The notes under the pieces are model-generated. The model was given only the letters and a program-made list of their open reading frames with translations, searched no databases and had not been told where the DNA came from. Made by a program: the position numbers and the translations under genes. A stretch of DNA of 64,000 nucleotides from Dichotomocladium elegans (taxonomy: Eukaryota; Mucoromycota; Mucoromycetes; Mucorales; Lichtheimiaceae): contig JAIXMN010000005.1 of assembly GCA_025716815.1 (NCBI GenBank), positions 558,001-622,000 on the forward strand, read 5' to 3'. Positions 1 through 10,876 of this stretch are shown here, piece after piece. Every line of letters starts with the position of its first letter. The stretch's first letter is position 1.

Positions 1-1279
1 GTCCACAGTCACGGGAGATGTGACCAAAGCTCTATTGTTCCATCATCAATGCCTTGTTCTTGCTTTTCTCTCCCGATGTGTGTGCGTTTATACTTACACC
101 GCAGTTGTAGCACTTCTGACCCGACTGACCTGAAGGGCACCTGTTCCAGATTTGGTTCAGCGTCAATTCTCCATCAAAAGTTCCTCATAAAAGTAGAATC
201 TTACTCGCGAGAGATATGGCCGGAGCCACCGCAGTTGTAGCAGGTCTTGCCGTTGCCGGAAGCACCGCCGTAGGAACGGCCACCGCCATAACCACCGTTG
301 TTGGATTCGGGGCAGTTGCGCGAAATGTGGCCAGACTTGCCGCACTGAGGGAGGGGGTGAAAGTCAGACTAAAGATCCTGTTCTTTTCCATAACAAGTTC
401 TGATATTTACGCTGTAGCAGGCAGGACCGCTGCTGGAATCGTCACCAGCCTCAGGGCAGTCGCGAGACTAATCCGGATAACAGTAAGTTACTCTCTTTCT
501 TTTTTTATCCTGCCGTTTGATCCTTTTACCAAATGGCCACCCTGGTTGCACTTGTAGCAAAGCTTCTCAGCACGGGGCTCAGTGCTGATAGGGAAAAAAA
601 AAGAAGAGATTAGTATTACAGGCTCCTTGAAAGAATCGTGCGTGTGTTGCTTACCAGTCCTTGCTCATGTGACCCTCCTGGTTGCAGTTATAGCTACACA
701 TGGAAAAGGGCAAAAAAGTATTGTCAGCCATCTCGGCCGCTGTGGTCCGTGGTGGAACTTACCAAACGGACTGGGCCTTGGTGCAGTCCTTAGCCTGGTG
801 GCCAACTATTTTCATATCATATCAGTTATACAATCGCAAATATACATAGAACCATTTTAACCGTCTCTCTCTCCCTCTCTCTCACCCTTTCTTTTTTATA
901 GAAAAAAAAGAAAAAGGACAAGGATAAAAGGTTATGGTCAAGAAGAGTAGGAATCGCCCATTTGTTGCACGCGCAAAAACGAGAGATTATCAATAGCTCA
1001 AAAGAGTATAGATAAGGTTTCCCGTTGGCCTTGCTCACAGCACGCGCAATGACGGAAGCACGGTCGATTACTTGCTTCCTCTTTCGCATCCTTTTCTCTC
1101 TCTCAATCCCCATTCACCACAATGCACGTACGTAAGCACACAAACGCACACGCAAGCGATCGTTTGATTCTTGCGCACGCACACACACACACACACACAC
1201 GTATACATATATAAAGAGGAATAGACTACTTGCATTCGCCACACTTGTAGCAGCCTCGGGAGTTGTTGCGGAATGACAT
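1..1279 (-). CDS. GIS2: CNBP/Gis2/Byr3-type CCHC zinc-knuckle protein, 3' end cut off by window edge
   Basis: Single-stranded nucleic-acid binding protein of the CNBP/Gis2 family, which acts on mRNA translation. I join eight exons: 1279-1234, 805-763, 693-655, 584-530, 467-411, 344-~188, 140-98 and 31-1. The product starts MSFRNNSRG and carries at least six CX2CX4HX4C knuckles (CYKCGEFGHQAKDC, CYNCNQEGHMSKDC, CYKCNQGGHLSRDC, CYSCGKSGHISRNC, CYNCGGSGHISREC, CYNCGSFGHISRDC), with a Gly/Ser/Tyr-rich linker between knuckles four and five. Introns interrupt or abut almost every knuckle. The first intron (1233-806) only restores a knuckle if a GC donor (T|GCAAGT) is used. The reading continues past base 1, so the C-terminus is missing. 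The family call is firm; the gene symbol is by family analogy. Confidence 0.9.
1179..1200. repeat. (CA)n microsatellite
   Basis: About eleven CA units inside the first intron of the zinc-knuckle gene. No coding effect is expected. Confidence 0.9.
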
Positions 1280-2418
1280 TATTGTAGATCGAAATGAGTT
1301 TCGGAAGAAGAGAAGGGGGTGAAAAAGCGACAGGAGTTTTCCAGCTGGAGGCTTTTTTTTTCCAAACAGCCTGCAAATTTTTTTTTTTACTCCAACTATG
1401 CACCAATCAAATAGCAACGTCCCTGACATACTCCTCCGTTGACGGTCATACAGAAGCCGGACAATCCAGATCCTCATTTGTGTGTGCGTATATATATATA
1501 TATATATATATATTGTGTGCGTATGTCTTTTTTTTTCTCCAGGCTTTTGGAAGAGAGCAACATACACGCAGAGAAGGAGAGAGAGTGTATTTTCCCCAAT
1601 GGCAGCTTCTTTGAGGTGGTTTCGTCCCTTTATGACGCACCTGTTGGGGTGGAGGAAGATTTTATCTGGGTGCGTATACATGTCTTCGTCCCAGATCCAA
1701 CAAAACAATGTTGATTGCTTCAATAGTTCCGACACGACAAGCGAATCATATTATCACTGTCACGAAGCGGTTTCGCGCTATTGCCCGACTCGGAAACGCC
1801 TGCATTCCCATTCGAAACGGACAGTGCGTATGTACGCGCGCCCATTGAGTGTGTGTTACAGTCAGATCGGAGCAGACAGCCGATGGGGGGTTGAGGAACC
1901 TGTCCAATGGGGGGGGGGGAGTAGGGGCATTTGCGGGTAGGGTAAAGATACATATTGAGATGAAACCCGAATGTTCGTATAGAGATGTTCGGAAACTCTT
2001 CTGCTTCCATGTACGCACAATAAATCCAAGATGAAGCCATGATGTTGTGCGTGTTACGTTTTGACAGCTTTTCCGGCAATTAGAGGCGGCCAACGCCATG
2101 GAGGGCAGCCTCGAAAGAATGGATTGGAAGAGATACTTTCGCTGTCCTGGAGTCAGTGTGTCTGTGTGCTTTCAAAGAAAAAGTATATGACAGCATAGTA
2201 CTGAGATCGATGGAGTGGTATGGCAAAAGGGGGCGGCATGAAAAAGGGTCGCCACGACGGGGCCCGTAGCTTATTCTTTCGATTGTTTTGAAGGCATTAA
2301 TATCCTACAATGGTATATTTATGCAGCGTGGTGTGGGCACATTCTTCGATGTTTAGAGTGTGAAATGACGCACAGGAGCCCGCCTCTCGCATACCTCATC
2401 AAATATGGGTACCATGGG
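1280..2418. other. Intergenic region upstream of the zinc-knuckle gene
   Basis: I find no gene I can support. The stretch holds a (TA)n microsatellite at about 1489-1513, T-runs near 1355-1390 and a G-run near 1910. Open frames on both strands overlap the microsatellite and have low-complexity translations, so they look like chance. It probably contains the promoter and 5' UTR of the leftward gene starting at 1279. Confidence 0.6.
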
Positions 2419-2975
2419 TCAATGGGTCAATCTGCATTTAACGAGAGCGGCTGTTACAGTAAGTATACAGTAAAATAATTTGGTACAATAATCGTATTCG
2501 ATGAGAGCATGGAAGAGAGGGTCAGCCTGGATTGAAGGATTCTCACCATCCCATTCTAAAATAGCACTCTTATGCTCTCCATTAAGAATACGAATGACCT
2601 CTGCATCTACAGTACGTTTCTTAAAAATGCCACCCTTCTCGTACTGTGATGTCCATCGCTGTGCTGGCCAAACATGGATTTCTAGCTGTTTTACAGCAGT
2701 TGATGCACTCAAGGACCCCCTCATCAGCTTGAAAAATCCGAGCTTCTCTTTGTTGGTGTACACTGTATAGCCGCGCTTAAAGTCTGCGTCTTTCATCTGA
2801 ATCCATTCGCCTGAGGATATACGTAGCATCAAGATCAGGGTTACCGCTGCAAGATATACTACGCAGATATGCTGTGTGAGGACAAACAGCACATTTCCTC
2901 ATCAATGAACAATATGGCCTTGCCCATTCTTCCTAAAAAGTAGATTGCTCATTTCAGAATGCTTCAAACGGTAAG
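2419..2975 (-). mobile_element. Decayed Tc1/mariner-type transposase fragment, copy 1
   Basis: The minus strand encodes remnants of a fungal Tc1/mariner-like transposase N-terminal half. Pieces resembling a helix-turn-helix domain (VKQLEIHVWPAQRWTSQYEK) are followed by ILNGEHKSAILE, which aligns with ILNEEHKSVILE in the copy near 54.8 kb. DNA upstream of the frame, about 2880-2960, is also similar to about 55.10-55.16 kb, with a shared run reading TTCTGAAAT(A/G)AGCAATCTA on the minus strand. No DDE catalytic part is present and no terminal repeats are visible here, so it is a dead fragment. Confidence 0.75.
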
Positions 2976-3303
2976 AAGCTGCTAACTTTTATAGAGATGG
3001 AAGCTTTTTTGCTTTGTCATCATCTGGGCAAACCACAACTTCAATTTGGGGAGACGGTGTATACCAATTCTACTTATTTAGTACCAAGAATGAAGCAAAG
3101 AGAAGGTGTTGTTTGAGCATTGAATGGTCTACTTACAAACACTAACATTTGTGCTTCATCTATCTAGATCGTGCAGATTTATTTATGGTGATATCCTCCT
3201 GGTCTGCATATTTGGGGCGCATGATATGTGCCGCAGATCAGAGAATACTGTACATATTGTAGCACAGCAGGCATGAATCAGGATGTCGCTTCTAGCATTT
3301 GTG
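2976..3303. other. Intergenic, nothing recognised
   Basis: AT-rich stretch between the transposase relic and the 3' end of the acetyltransferase gene. No coding signal or repeat is recognisable; it probably includes the 3' UTR of the leftward gene. Confidence 0.5.
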
Positions 3304-4154
3304 CTAGTCCTCTCTACGAAGATAACGAGTCATTTGTACCTGAGCTACCTTCATGTCACACTTTTCATAGAACGGTATGTTGTGCTGGGTGCAATTCAAG
3401 ATAATCTTATAGCAACCCAATTCTTCGGACATGTACTTGAGTTGATCAATCAGTCTACGGATAGAGAAATCCTGTCAACCTTCCTTTTTCATTGAATATT
3501 TTTCTTTGGTTGTTTTACCTAATTCCTAGTCGTTTTCCTCTCTGTGTATCATCGACAACGACATCCTCGATATGGGCAGACTAAGTGTAATATGAGCCAG
3601 AGAAAGGGTGGACGTACAGAAGATGCAGGGGGGCGAAGAGCATTCAATGGTCGTCGCCTCTCTCTCTATCTTTTTTTTTTACCTGACCGCAATGATGCAA
3701 GAATTTGTGCTCGACGATCAGGGTTGCACACGCTACGATGGTATTCGAAGTCTCAATGCAGACGAGAAAATAAGTCCCAAGACGTTTCATCAGATCAAAG
3801 CGCTCTATTAAAGGCCGCGGCAATGTGAGAATCGATAGCTCAATTATGCTTGCTTCCCGCAGATTACCTTCAAACATTGGTTGTGTAATCTGACCAGTTA
3901 TCGAGAGCTGTCCGAGGACCTTGATAAAGCCTGTGTTTGTTTTGTTTTTTCGCGAAGAAATTAGCAAACGATCCTTTTTTTCTGCATGTCATCCGACGCA
4001 AACCTCTGGCATAATCGTCTCGTCGGAGAGGCCGAAGTGTATATCCGGGCGGCAGTTGAGCTTGGATGTTGGGAGATATCAGCTTGGCAGAAAAGAGGAG
4101 CGATTCTTCGTTATTTTTGCCGTTAGACAGGTTGGTGAGGGATGAGTGTGTCAT
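3304..4154 (-). CDS. GNA1: Glucosamine-6-phosphate N-acetyltransferase (GNAT fold)
   Basis: Transfers acetyl from acetyl-CoA to glucosamine-6-phosphate, a cytosolic step toward UDP-GlcNAc and chitin. Five exons (4154-4004, 3930-3868, 3804-3683, 3580-3519, 3454-3304) join in phase to 182 aa, the usual family length. Diagnostic segments are LPPGYTLRPLRRDDYARGF near residue 36, a GNAT acetyl-CoA motif HIEDVVVDDTQRGKRLG, and the C-terminal GCYKIILNC followed by NIPFYEKC. All four introns are GT-AG and short. It is transcribed away from the YCII-domain gene, sharing about 570 bp of upstream sequence. A GNAT enzyme is certain; the GNA1 assignment is strong from the C-terminal motif. Confidence 0.93.
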
Positions 4155-4724
4155 GGAAAGAGAAATGAGTTGAGAGGAGGTGAAAAAAAGAGTGGAAGAG
4201 AAGGATCGTTTAGATCAAGAGTCCTTTAAAATAAAAAACGCCCGCCGGTCTATTTGTTTGATAGTCTCCGCACCAGCACCAACAATGTTGTGCGCACTTC
4301 CCAACCCCCCCTTTTTTTTCCCTCTGTATTGCGCTCCCTCATCATCGACACTTTGACCTCTTCTTCCAAATATAGAATACCACAGAATGAATAAACATCC
4401 TGCGGATTAGCTAAGGCAACCTTGATTGGGGGGGGAATATCGGCATCCCCGCAACAATGAATTCATGAACGTGATGATCGAGGTAATTCACTGTTCTTTT
4501 TTCTATATTGTATTGCTTATGGACCATCATGGCATACCCCTCAAGGACTTGGGCAGAGTAAACATAAGGAGCACATGGAGGGGATCGTCTAGTCTTAAAG
4601 CAAACAAGGAGGAATAGCCGGAAACTCCCAGGGTCATTGTCGGCTTCAGAGTTGAGGTTGCACACACTCGATATTCTTCTTCAGCCCAATCTCACGCCTA
4701 GACTTCTCCCTCCCCTCCCTTCCT

Positions 4725-5278
4725 ATGATTGCTTCCATTGTCAATGCAGGCTTGCAACGTCGTGGCTTCACCAGCTCTGCGCGCAGTACGTAAAAAATTG
4801 TAATCACTTTCTCCTTTTCGCTGACCAAAATAATTAGCCATGAAGAAGTTCCTGGTCATTGCACGCGATTGTGATGATCCCGACGCGCTCAATCGTCGCC
4901 TAGCTGTCCGCGACGAGCATTTGAAACGGGTGGCGCCCTTTGTTGAGAACAATGAATTGCTCTGTGGAGGTGCTATACTGGATTCACATGAGGCAGGTGC
5001 CAAATACGCACGCATACATCAGAGAAGCGTTTTAACGGACGATTTGTGTGCAGAGCGGTAAGATGGTTGGCAGCATGCTCATCTTTGATGCCGAGTCGAG
5101 GCAAGACGTGGAAACCATCTTGAAGAACGATGTCTATACAAAAGGGAATGTTTGGAAGGAATGGGATATCTATCCTCTGATTGTGTAAGTCTGGATTGGT
5201 TTAAATTCGCATCGTATCCAAGCTGATGGAAATTATGCGCCCGTGTTCCTTAGCGGCATCGGCAAGGTCGGAAAATAA
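4725..5278 (+). CDS. YCII-domain protein, probably mitochondrial
   Basis: Small protein of the YCII/DGPF ferredoxin-like fold; biochemical role unknown. Exons 4725-4785, 4838-4992, 5054-5184 and 5254-5278 give 123 aa. The first exon encodes a short, Arg- and hydroxyl-rich leader (MIASIVNAGLQRRGFTSSAR) typical of a mitochondrial presequence, followed by the YCII core KKFLVIARDCDDPDALNRR, ending with VWKEWDIYPLIVGIGKVGK. The second intron (4993-5053) needs a GC donor (GAG|GCAGGT). The only GT alternative nearby would leave an implausible 25-nt intron or a stop. Human and fungal YCII proteins of similar length are mitochondrial. The fold call is good; location is inferred from the leader. Confidence 0.85.
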
Positions 5279-6203
5279 TAAGCATCTCACGCATGAGTAA
5301 CGGACTCGCCCTATAATAAATGATACACATTGTTTCGTCCTCCTTTTTTTGCCACAATCTCAGGCCAATGCGCTGGTTTGAACCGTAATACAGTACTTGC
5401 TATCATTCCCATGTACGTGGACGATCTCGTGCTTGGGATGGAAAGATGCAAAAAAAAACCAACCTTGAGGTTATTTTTAACGGATGTTTCTTATTCCATA
5501 CATACGCACATATAATATCCTCCGCAGTAATAAGTCAATGGATGCTTTCATGACATTCCAAATCATCGAGTTTTGGCACAATTCCTCGGAAGTTTGCGTC
5601 AAGTGAAAGGTTCCATTTGCAATAGGTGTCCAACCTGAGGTCGGCAGTTAACTGCTCCAGATAGAAATGGCGCCGAGGCAATGTATCACCATCGATGAAG
5701 AACAAGTAGAGGAAAAGAAGGAGCAAGCAAGGGGTCCTATAAATCGATGCGTTTCACTTTATTTCCCGTAGGCGCAAAAAGATTATCATGAATCATGCAC
5801 AAACTGAAAGGCCCATCGCGCGAAACTAACCATGACTATGAAAACTTCCCCCCTTATCTTGAGCATTTCATTCATGCGTTGATGAAGATTGAGCTACTTC
5901 CATTGTAAGACAGTAATCCTAGTAACAGATCACAGGCCATTTGAATCGTGGAGGCAGATGGAGGATGGCACGAATCGGACAAGCAGGGGGAGGACGAGGA
6001 ATATCCGAATGGGTAATGTTCCCTGTTGGAAAGATTTACAATTAGAGCTTTAGTGTCGCAAATGTTACACAAGACCGCATTGTATTCACCTTGGATATCA
6101 TTCTCTGCAATCAATTTATTTTCCTTTCCTCTCTTTCTCTCAACGGGTCCTCACCATCGTCCTTCCTTTGAATCTATGGTCCTTCAACTCTGAAAAGAAC
6201 AAA
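5279..6203. other. Intergenic region with short unassigned frames
   Basis: No gene is supported. The minus strand has open frames at 5726-5535 (63 codons) and 6114-5872 (80 codons). The first reads like a plausible peptide but has no family I recognise and no clear splice partners. The right part should hold the promoter and leader of the SH3 gene. Confidence 0.5.
6176..6193 (+). promoter_or_regulatory. Possible short upstream ORF before the SH3 gene
   Basis: ATG GTC CTT CAA CTC TGA lies 10 bp before the chosen start at 6204. If it is within the mRNA leader it could reduce initiation at the main start. The transcript start is not known. Confidence 0.35.
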
Positions 6204-7404
6204 ATGGACCACGTCATACTCCCCGCCGACAATGGCGCTACGTTCATTCAAAAGCGCGCCCCTACAGATTCTTCTTCTACGACCACGACAACCACCAGAA
6301 GGGCAGCGTCGTCCACGACTACCAAGGCTACCACGGCCAGTAAGCCATATTTCCTTTCAATATTTACCAGCCAATCCTCCTGTGTGATAATGATGCACAA
6401 GTTGCTCACAATACACCTTCTTCTCCACGATAGCCGCTTCCTCGTCCATCTCATTCACCAATAACGCCACGCAAAGCATCCCGTTTCCTGATCCCACCAC
6501 TGCAGCACCGACCGCGACTAGCAGCTTTTCTATCCCTCTTTATAGCCTATCTGAGCTGATTCCTACGACGACTCCTCCGCCTGCGACATCGATTGGCTCA
6601 TCCGCTCGCTCCTCAACCGATCAGGTTGCGACTTCGAGTAGTACTGCTGAGGCTTCCTCAGAGCCATTGATATCGAGTGGATCCATTGCTGGCATTGTTG
6701 TCGGAATTTTTGGCGCGGCTGCTGTTTTCCTAGCAGCTGTCTTGTTCATCAAGCGCAGGGGTGCGCAAGAAGCGAAAAAACGAAGAGACGCAGCGTACTC
6801 GCACCGGGTCTCGTCTTTTGGTCAAAGCGATTTCTTTGCTGGCCCCTCTGTACCACCACCACCTATGGTCGCCTCCTCAACAACTTATGGTGCTGGTATT
6901 AGTGCGGCCGCTGCTGGACCAGCGAATTATTACTACAACCATCAGCAACCTCTGGCACCATCTACGCCTCAATTTTATTCTCCTCAGCTCTATACCACTG
7001 TAGCTACTACTACTGCTGCTGCTGCTGCTGCCACCACCGCCGCCGGTACCGGTCCCCCTCCAATGCAACCGCAATCGTTTATTTCACCACCGTCTTCAGA
7101 GGATCCGTGGAATCATCCGCCTTTAGGCACCTACACCGTCGTCTCCACATACACGCCGACGCTGGATGACGAAATCTATGTCCACCCTGGCGATCAGGTC
7201 CAGGTCTACACGGAGTATGACGACGGCTGGTGTCTCGGCGTCAACATTTCCAGAGGCAACGCCCGTGGCGTTTTCCCCAGGCACTGCTTGCAGCCTCCGT
7301 CGCCATCAGTGACAAACAGCTCGGCTGGCGTTGGTCTTAGTAACACTAATCTCAATAGTCACCTTAGCAGGAGGGGAAGCTCTTTATACAGCAGTGGTGA
7401 CTAA
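6204..7404 (+). CDS. Fus1-like single-pass membrane protein with C-terminal SH3 domain
   Basis: Two exons (6204-6339, 6434-7404) encode 368 aa. The first ~120 residues are Ser/Thr-rich, as in O-glycosylated ectodomains. One strong membrane helix follows (SIAGIVVGIFGAAAVFLAAV) and ends in basic residues (FIKRRG), predicting an extracellular N-terminus. The cytosolic part is Pro/Ala/Tyr-rich with a poly-Ala/Thr tract. It ends in an SH3 domain (TYTPTLDDEIYVHPGDQVQV...DDGWCLGVN...GVFPRHCL) at about residues 285-340. There is no cleavable signal peptide, as in yeast Fus1. SH3-tailed membrane proteins of this layout act in polarity, cell fusion or osmosensing. No closer orthologue is claimed. Confidence 0.88.
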
Positions 7405-8107
7405 AGCATATCTTTCAGGCAGCTTGATATTACATATACATTTTTTTTCACATGTAATTTATTCCTTGCATCCATCATTAGCACCGTAAACAGGGTGACC
7501 ATACATAAATCAACATTGGGGGACCCAAAAAAATTTGTCGCAGATCATCCAAATCGGGAGGACAATTAGACCGGACGGCCCGAAGGCTGCGCCTCGATTC
7601 TCCTCCCCCCTCCAATTGTTTTAATTCCGAAAGGTTTTCAATAAAAGACAAAAAAGGAGCAGCTCAACCCAGAGGTGGTTTCCTCGCTTCCGCTCATATC
7701 CGCGCGCGCGCGCGCTCTCTCTCTCTCTCTCTCCGCGCTTCACGAAGCTCTTCCGGCGATAAGCAAAAATGCAGGCACACAAATGCATCCTCTTCATGCT
7801 GGAAAGGGTGGCATGGGGGTGGTGGGCGGGGGCGGTGTCGAGGACGTGCGATGGCATGATATCCCCGGACGCACAAGCCAATCAAATTATTTTCACATAC
7901 ACATACATCGACTTTTCGGGGGGGGGGGAGGGGAGAGAGAGAAAGGAAAGCTTTTTGATTACTCATACTTGAACTTCTCTCTCTTTCCCCACCCCCCAAA
8001 GTTCGGGCCTTTCATCAACCGCGCGACAACCCCCGTTTTATAGGACAGCAACCTTTTTACACGTCTTCTCTCTCTTGTCTTCACCAACTTTCCAGATCGC
8101 CTTTCTT
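7405..8107. other. Intergenic region with CG/CT and G-run low complexity
   Basis: This is the 3' region of the SH3 gene and the promoter of riboflavin kinase. It holds an alternating CG tract followed by (CT)n at about 7701-7731 and a G-run near 7920. Several open frames on both strands come from this low complexity and are not supported as genes. Confidence 0.6.
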
Positions 8108-8957
8108 ATGACCCTTGAAATCAATCCCGATCGTCCTCTTCTCGTTGGACCAGAGAGCCCTGAAAGCCCCTACCCTTTCTTGGTGACCGGTACGGTCGTG
8201 AGCGGATTCGGCAGAGGTTCTAAAGAACTTGGCATTCCTACAGGTAAAATATATGTAACCAAATGTGATGAACGGGGGGTGGGAGCGTTGGGCGGGGCTC
8301 TATGTGATTCTTTGTTTTATAATTGGTTCGGTCCTCTCTTGTACTTGTGCATTGTGCATCACACACAGCCAATCTTTCCGAAGATGCTCTTCAGGCCATG
8401 ACGAGCGAATTCACGTCAGGCGTCTATTACGGCTGGACTCAAATTGGCGCAAAGAATTCAGAAGTATACCCCATGGTGATGAGCTTGGGCTGGAACCCTT
8501 ATTACAAGAACGAGAAGCGCTCGGGTGTAAGTATTCTGTTGTTTGTTTTCGGCTGCAGAGAGAGAAATCTGAGAGAAGAAGGAAGGGAGACTGTCTGTGT
8601 GTGTGTGTGTGTTTTTCTATGATTTGCATGTATTCCATGTTGGCTGATGGGATGGACAACTTATCAGGAGGTGCATATTATCCACGAGTTTCCAGAAGAT
8701 TTCTACGGAGTCGACATCCGCGTTATTGTACTCGGGTACATTCGCCCTGAACAAAACTATCCATCTCTTGGTAAGTCGTCTGGAACTGCACATGGGATTT
8801 TGATAGAAACGGGGATTGACGGCTGTTTCGGGTGCGAATTTTAACAGACGCGTTGATCCGTGATATTCGAACGGACGTCGAGGTCGCCAAGAAGTCCCTC
8901 CAGCGACCAGCTTATCTGAAGCTGAAGCAGGACTCTTTCTTCATCGACAAGCAGTAG
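8108..8957 (+). CDS. FMN1: Riboflavin kinase
   Basis: Phosphorylates riboflavin to FMN using ATP. Exons 8108-8243, 8369-8526, 8668-8770 and 8848-8957 join to 168 aa, the size of monofunctional eukaryotic riboflavin kinases. The signature [14 protein letters not shown] is rebuilt across intron 1 and covers the nucleotide-binding loop. It is followed by [29 protein letters not shown] with its conserved Asn-Pro-Tyr, and HEFPEDFYG. The C-terminus ends in a lysine-rich helix. All introns are GT-AG; intron 2 contains a (GT)n run at about 8594-8612. The start is the first ATG before the conserved region; a longer N-terminus is possible but unsupported. Confidence 0.95.
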
Positions 8958-9240
8958 AGAACATGAGCGACCGTGTGTGGCGGAGCACGTCTCTGTTGGG
9001 TAGCTCCTAGAGAATGTATATTGTAGAACTTGGGTTCCAACCGCAAAAAAGATACGCTGGAACCTGATTAGATATTTTCCCTTTTCTTATTCTATGTCTT
9101 CTGTCTATTCCGATTGATTGTTTCTTGATCCTCTTTTCCCTCTCTTGCAATGGATCATGCTTAATGGCTATTACCCCTCCCTCACCCAAATGACTCAACC
9201 CTCCTGTACCAAAAGCTTGCTTGAATGAATGTAAAAGTGT
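8958..9240. other. 3' region of riboflavin kinase
   Basis: No coding signal. The sequence is T-rich and consistent with a 3' UTR and a short intergenic spacer. Confidence 0.5.
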
Positions 9241-9610
9241 TTACCATTGGAAAATGGGAGAAGATGGTTTGAGGAGAAAGAGATACGTAGTTCCGGGGAA
9301 GCTGAATGAGGTCGTTAATCCATTTTCCTTGTCATCAAGAAGGCGCCGGTCGAGGCTAATTGCACTGTGACCTCCGTGGGGGATGTGTAAAATGACGAAA
9401 GATGTCGAATTTTTGCGCATGATGACAAATCCATTGTCGTAGATACACGGAACGAATCCTTTTCCTTCCATACGCATTACATTGTTCTGGAATAAGCGCA
9501 TGCCCAACTTGTTTATGTACATACGAAGAAGGACAGAGTCATGCTGTTCATGATCATGACTGTGCTGATCCTTTGGACTACTCTATGTACATGCGTATTC
9601 TATCTTGCAA
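9241..9610 (-). other. Unassigned open frame that looks protein-coding
   Basis: On the minus strand a frame runs from an AG dinucleotide near 9590 (TACATAG, a possible splice acceptor) to a stop at 9241, about 115 codons. The translation has balanced composition, with segments such as SPKDQHSHDHEQHDSVLLRM and a later HIPHGGHSAISLDRRL. I recognise no family. It could be the last exon of a lineage-specific gene whose earlier exons lie in 9640-10510, or a pseudogene fragment. Confidence 0.35.
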
Positions 9611-9643
9611 ACAGCAAGTAATTCCGAGATTGTCGCTATGCAC

Positions 9644-10507
9644 TTAGAGGAATTCACAATCATCCAGCACAGCGATGGTCATTACTGTACTTTTGCAAAA
9701 GAGATCCCGACAGCATTTGTAAGAAAACATAAAAGCAGGAGCTCGCTCGTGTACTCTTAATAAAGAAATCCCGAGGGCGTTATTTAGTAGACATTGCAAC
9801 GAGAATCCCCATCCATTATGTATCCTAGAGCAATTGCTCAAGAGATAACGTAGAGGATTTAGAAGTATCCAAAATGACACTCGATCGGTTTGCAAATAAA
9901 TCGAATGCAACCGATCATTGAATAACGCTCGATCCAGCCTATAGACAGAAATACATGGTGATGCGAGAAGAAAATAACTGCAGGAGTCTGAATTCCATAT
10001 TAACATGGAACAACACGTTCGAAGGATGGGGTTTCTGCAGTATGAAGGGCTGTTATTTGGTAATAGATAATTCACCTGTTCTTAATGCTAATAAGATTCT
10101 AGATATCCATCTGGATAGGCGTTGGTGTTGAGCGGGGGAGGGGAGGAGAAGGGTAAGTCAAAGCATAGAGAGAGAGAGGAGATACGACAATTTTCTACAT
10201 TTTTATGCGACCTTCTTTTACCTATACGTAGCCGATCGGCATTTCCTACAATAATAGCGACTGAGAATGCAAGCGAGTGTGTGATATACCAAGGAAAAAG
10301 ACCTGCAAGGGGATCATCTTCGTCACAAGCAGATGAACACTGCGTATGGAATGCAGTGGAAGGGGGAGTTTCAAGCCATCTCGGTATAAAAAAAAACCGC
10401 TCGTAATCTGTAGGGATGAACCTTGAGGGCATCTCATCCTGTTGCAAGAATATCAAAATGGCATCCGCATTAGCGAAAAATTTAACCAGAAGCAGTTGCA
10501 GTATCAA
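9644..10507 (-). other. Extended minus-strand open frame, no recognised product
   Basis: One minus-strand frame is open for almost all of 10507-9644, broken only by a pair of stops near 10085. A GT at about 10230 (ATAG|GTAAAAG) followed by a pyrimidine-rich stretch and AG near 10076 could be an intron across those stops. However, the downstream frame this produces ends within a few codons. The translation is Cys/Phe-rich and not family-like. I leave this as unresolved: possibly a decayed gene, possibly chance. Confidence 0.25.
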
Positions 10508-10876
10508 ATATGAAGTGCATGAAATACCCGAATAATGCGCCTGAGTTGTTCAGAAGTTATTACTGTAGTAGACGAACCTCCTCCTTTCTCTTTTGAGATC
10601 GCCGTACCATGAGTGAATGCTTTTTGAGATAGACATTGAATAACGATAGGCTCCCCTTTTTGCATAAATACGGGGAAAGAGATATCTGTTTATGGTAAAC
10701 GAAAGTCTATAAAGCCGTTGGGGAAGGGGAGGAGATGGTATATCTGGAAGCCTTTTGTTGCGGAGGTACATTTTCAGCAGCAGCAGCAGCAGCAAAGTCC
10801 TCCCGCCGACCGAAAAAATAATAAGGCAACGCTCTTGACTCCCCCTCTCATCTGTCCATTCTCCCCAAAAGAGCGC
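10508..10876. other. Intergenic and leader region with (CAG)n
   Basis: Upstream of the Fig1-like gene. A (CAG)n run of about six units lies at 10778-10795. No gene is supported. Confidence 0.5.

Noticed and set aside
1226..1940. Overlapping long frames on both strands around the TA and CA tracts
   Set aside because: Driven by dinucleotide repeats (IYIYIY, HTHTHT translations); the true coding part is only the short first exon of the zinc-knuckle gene.
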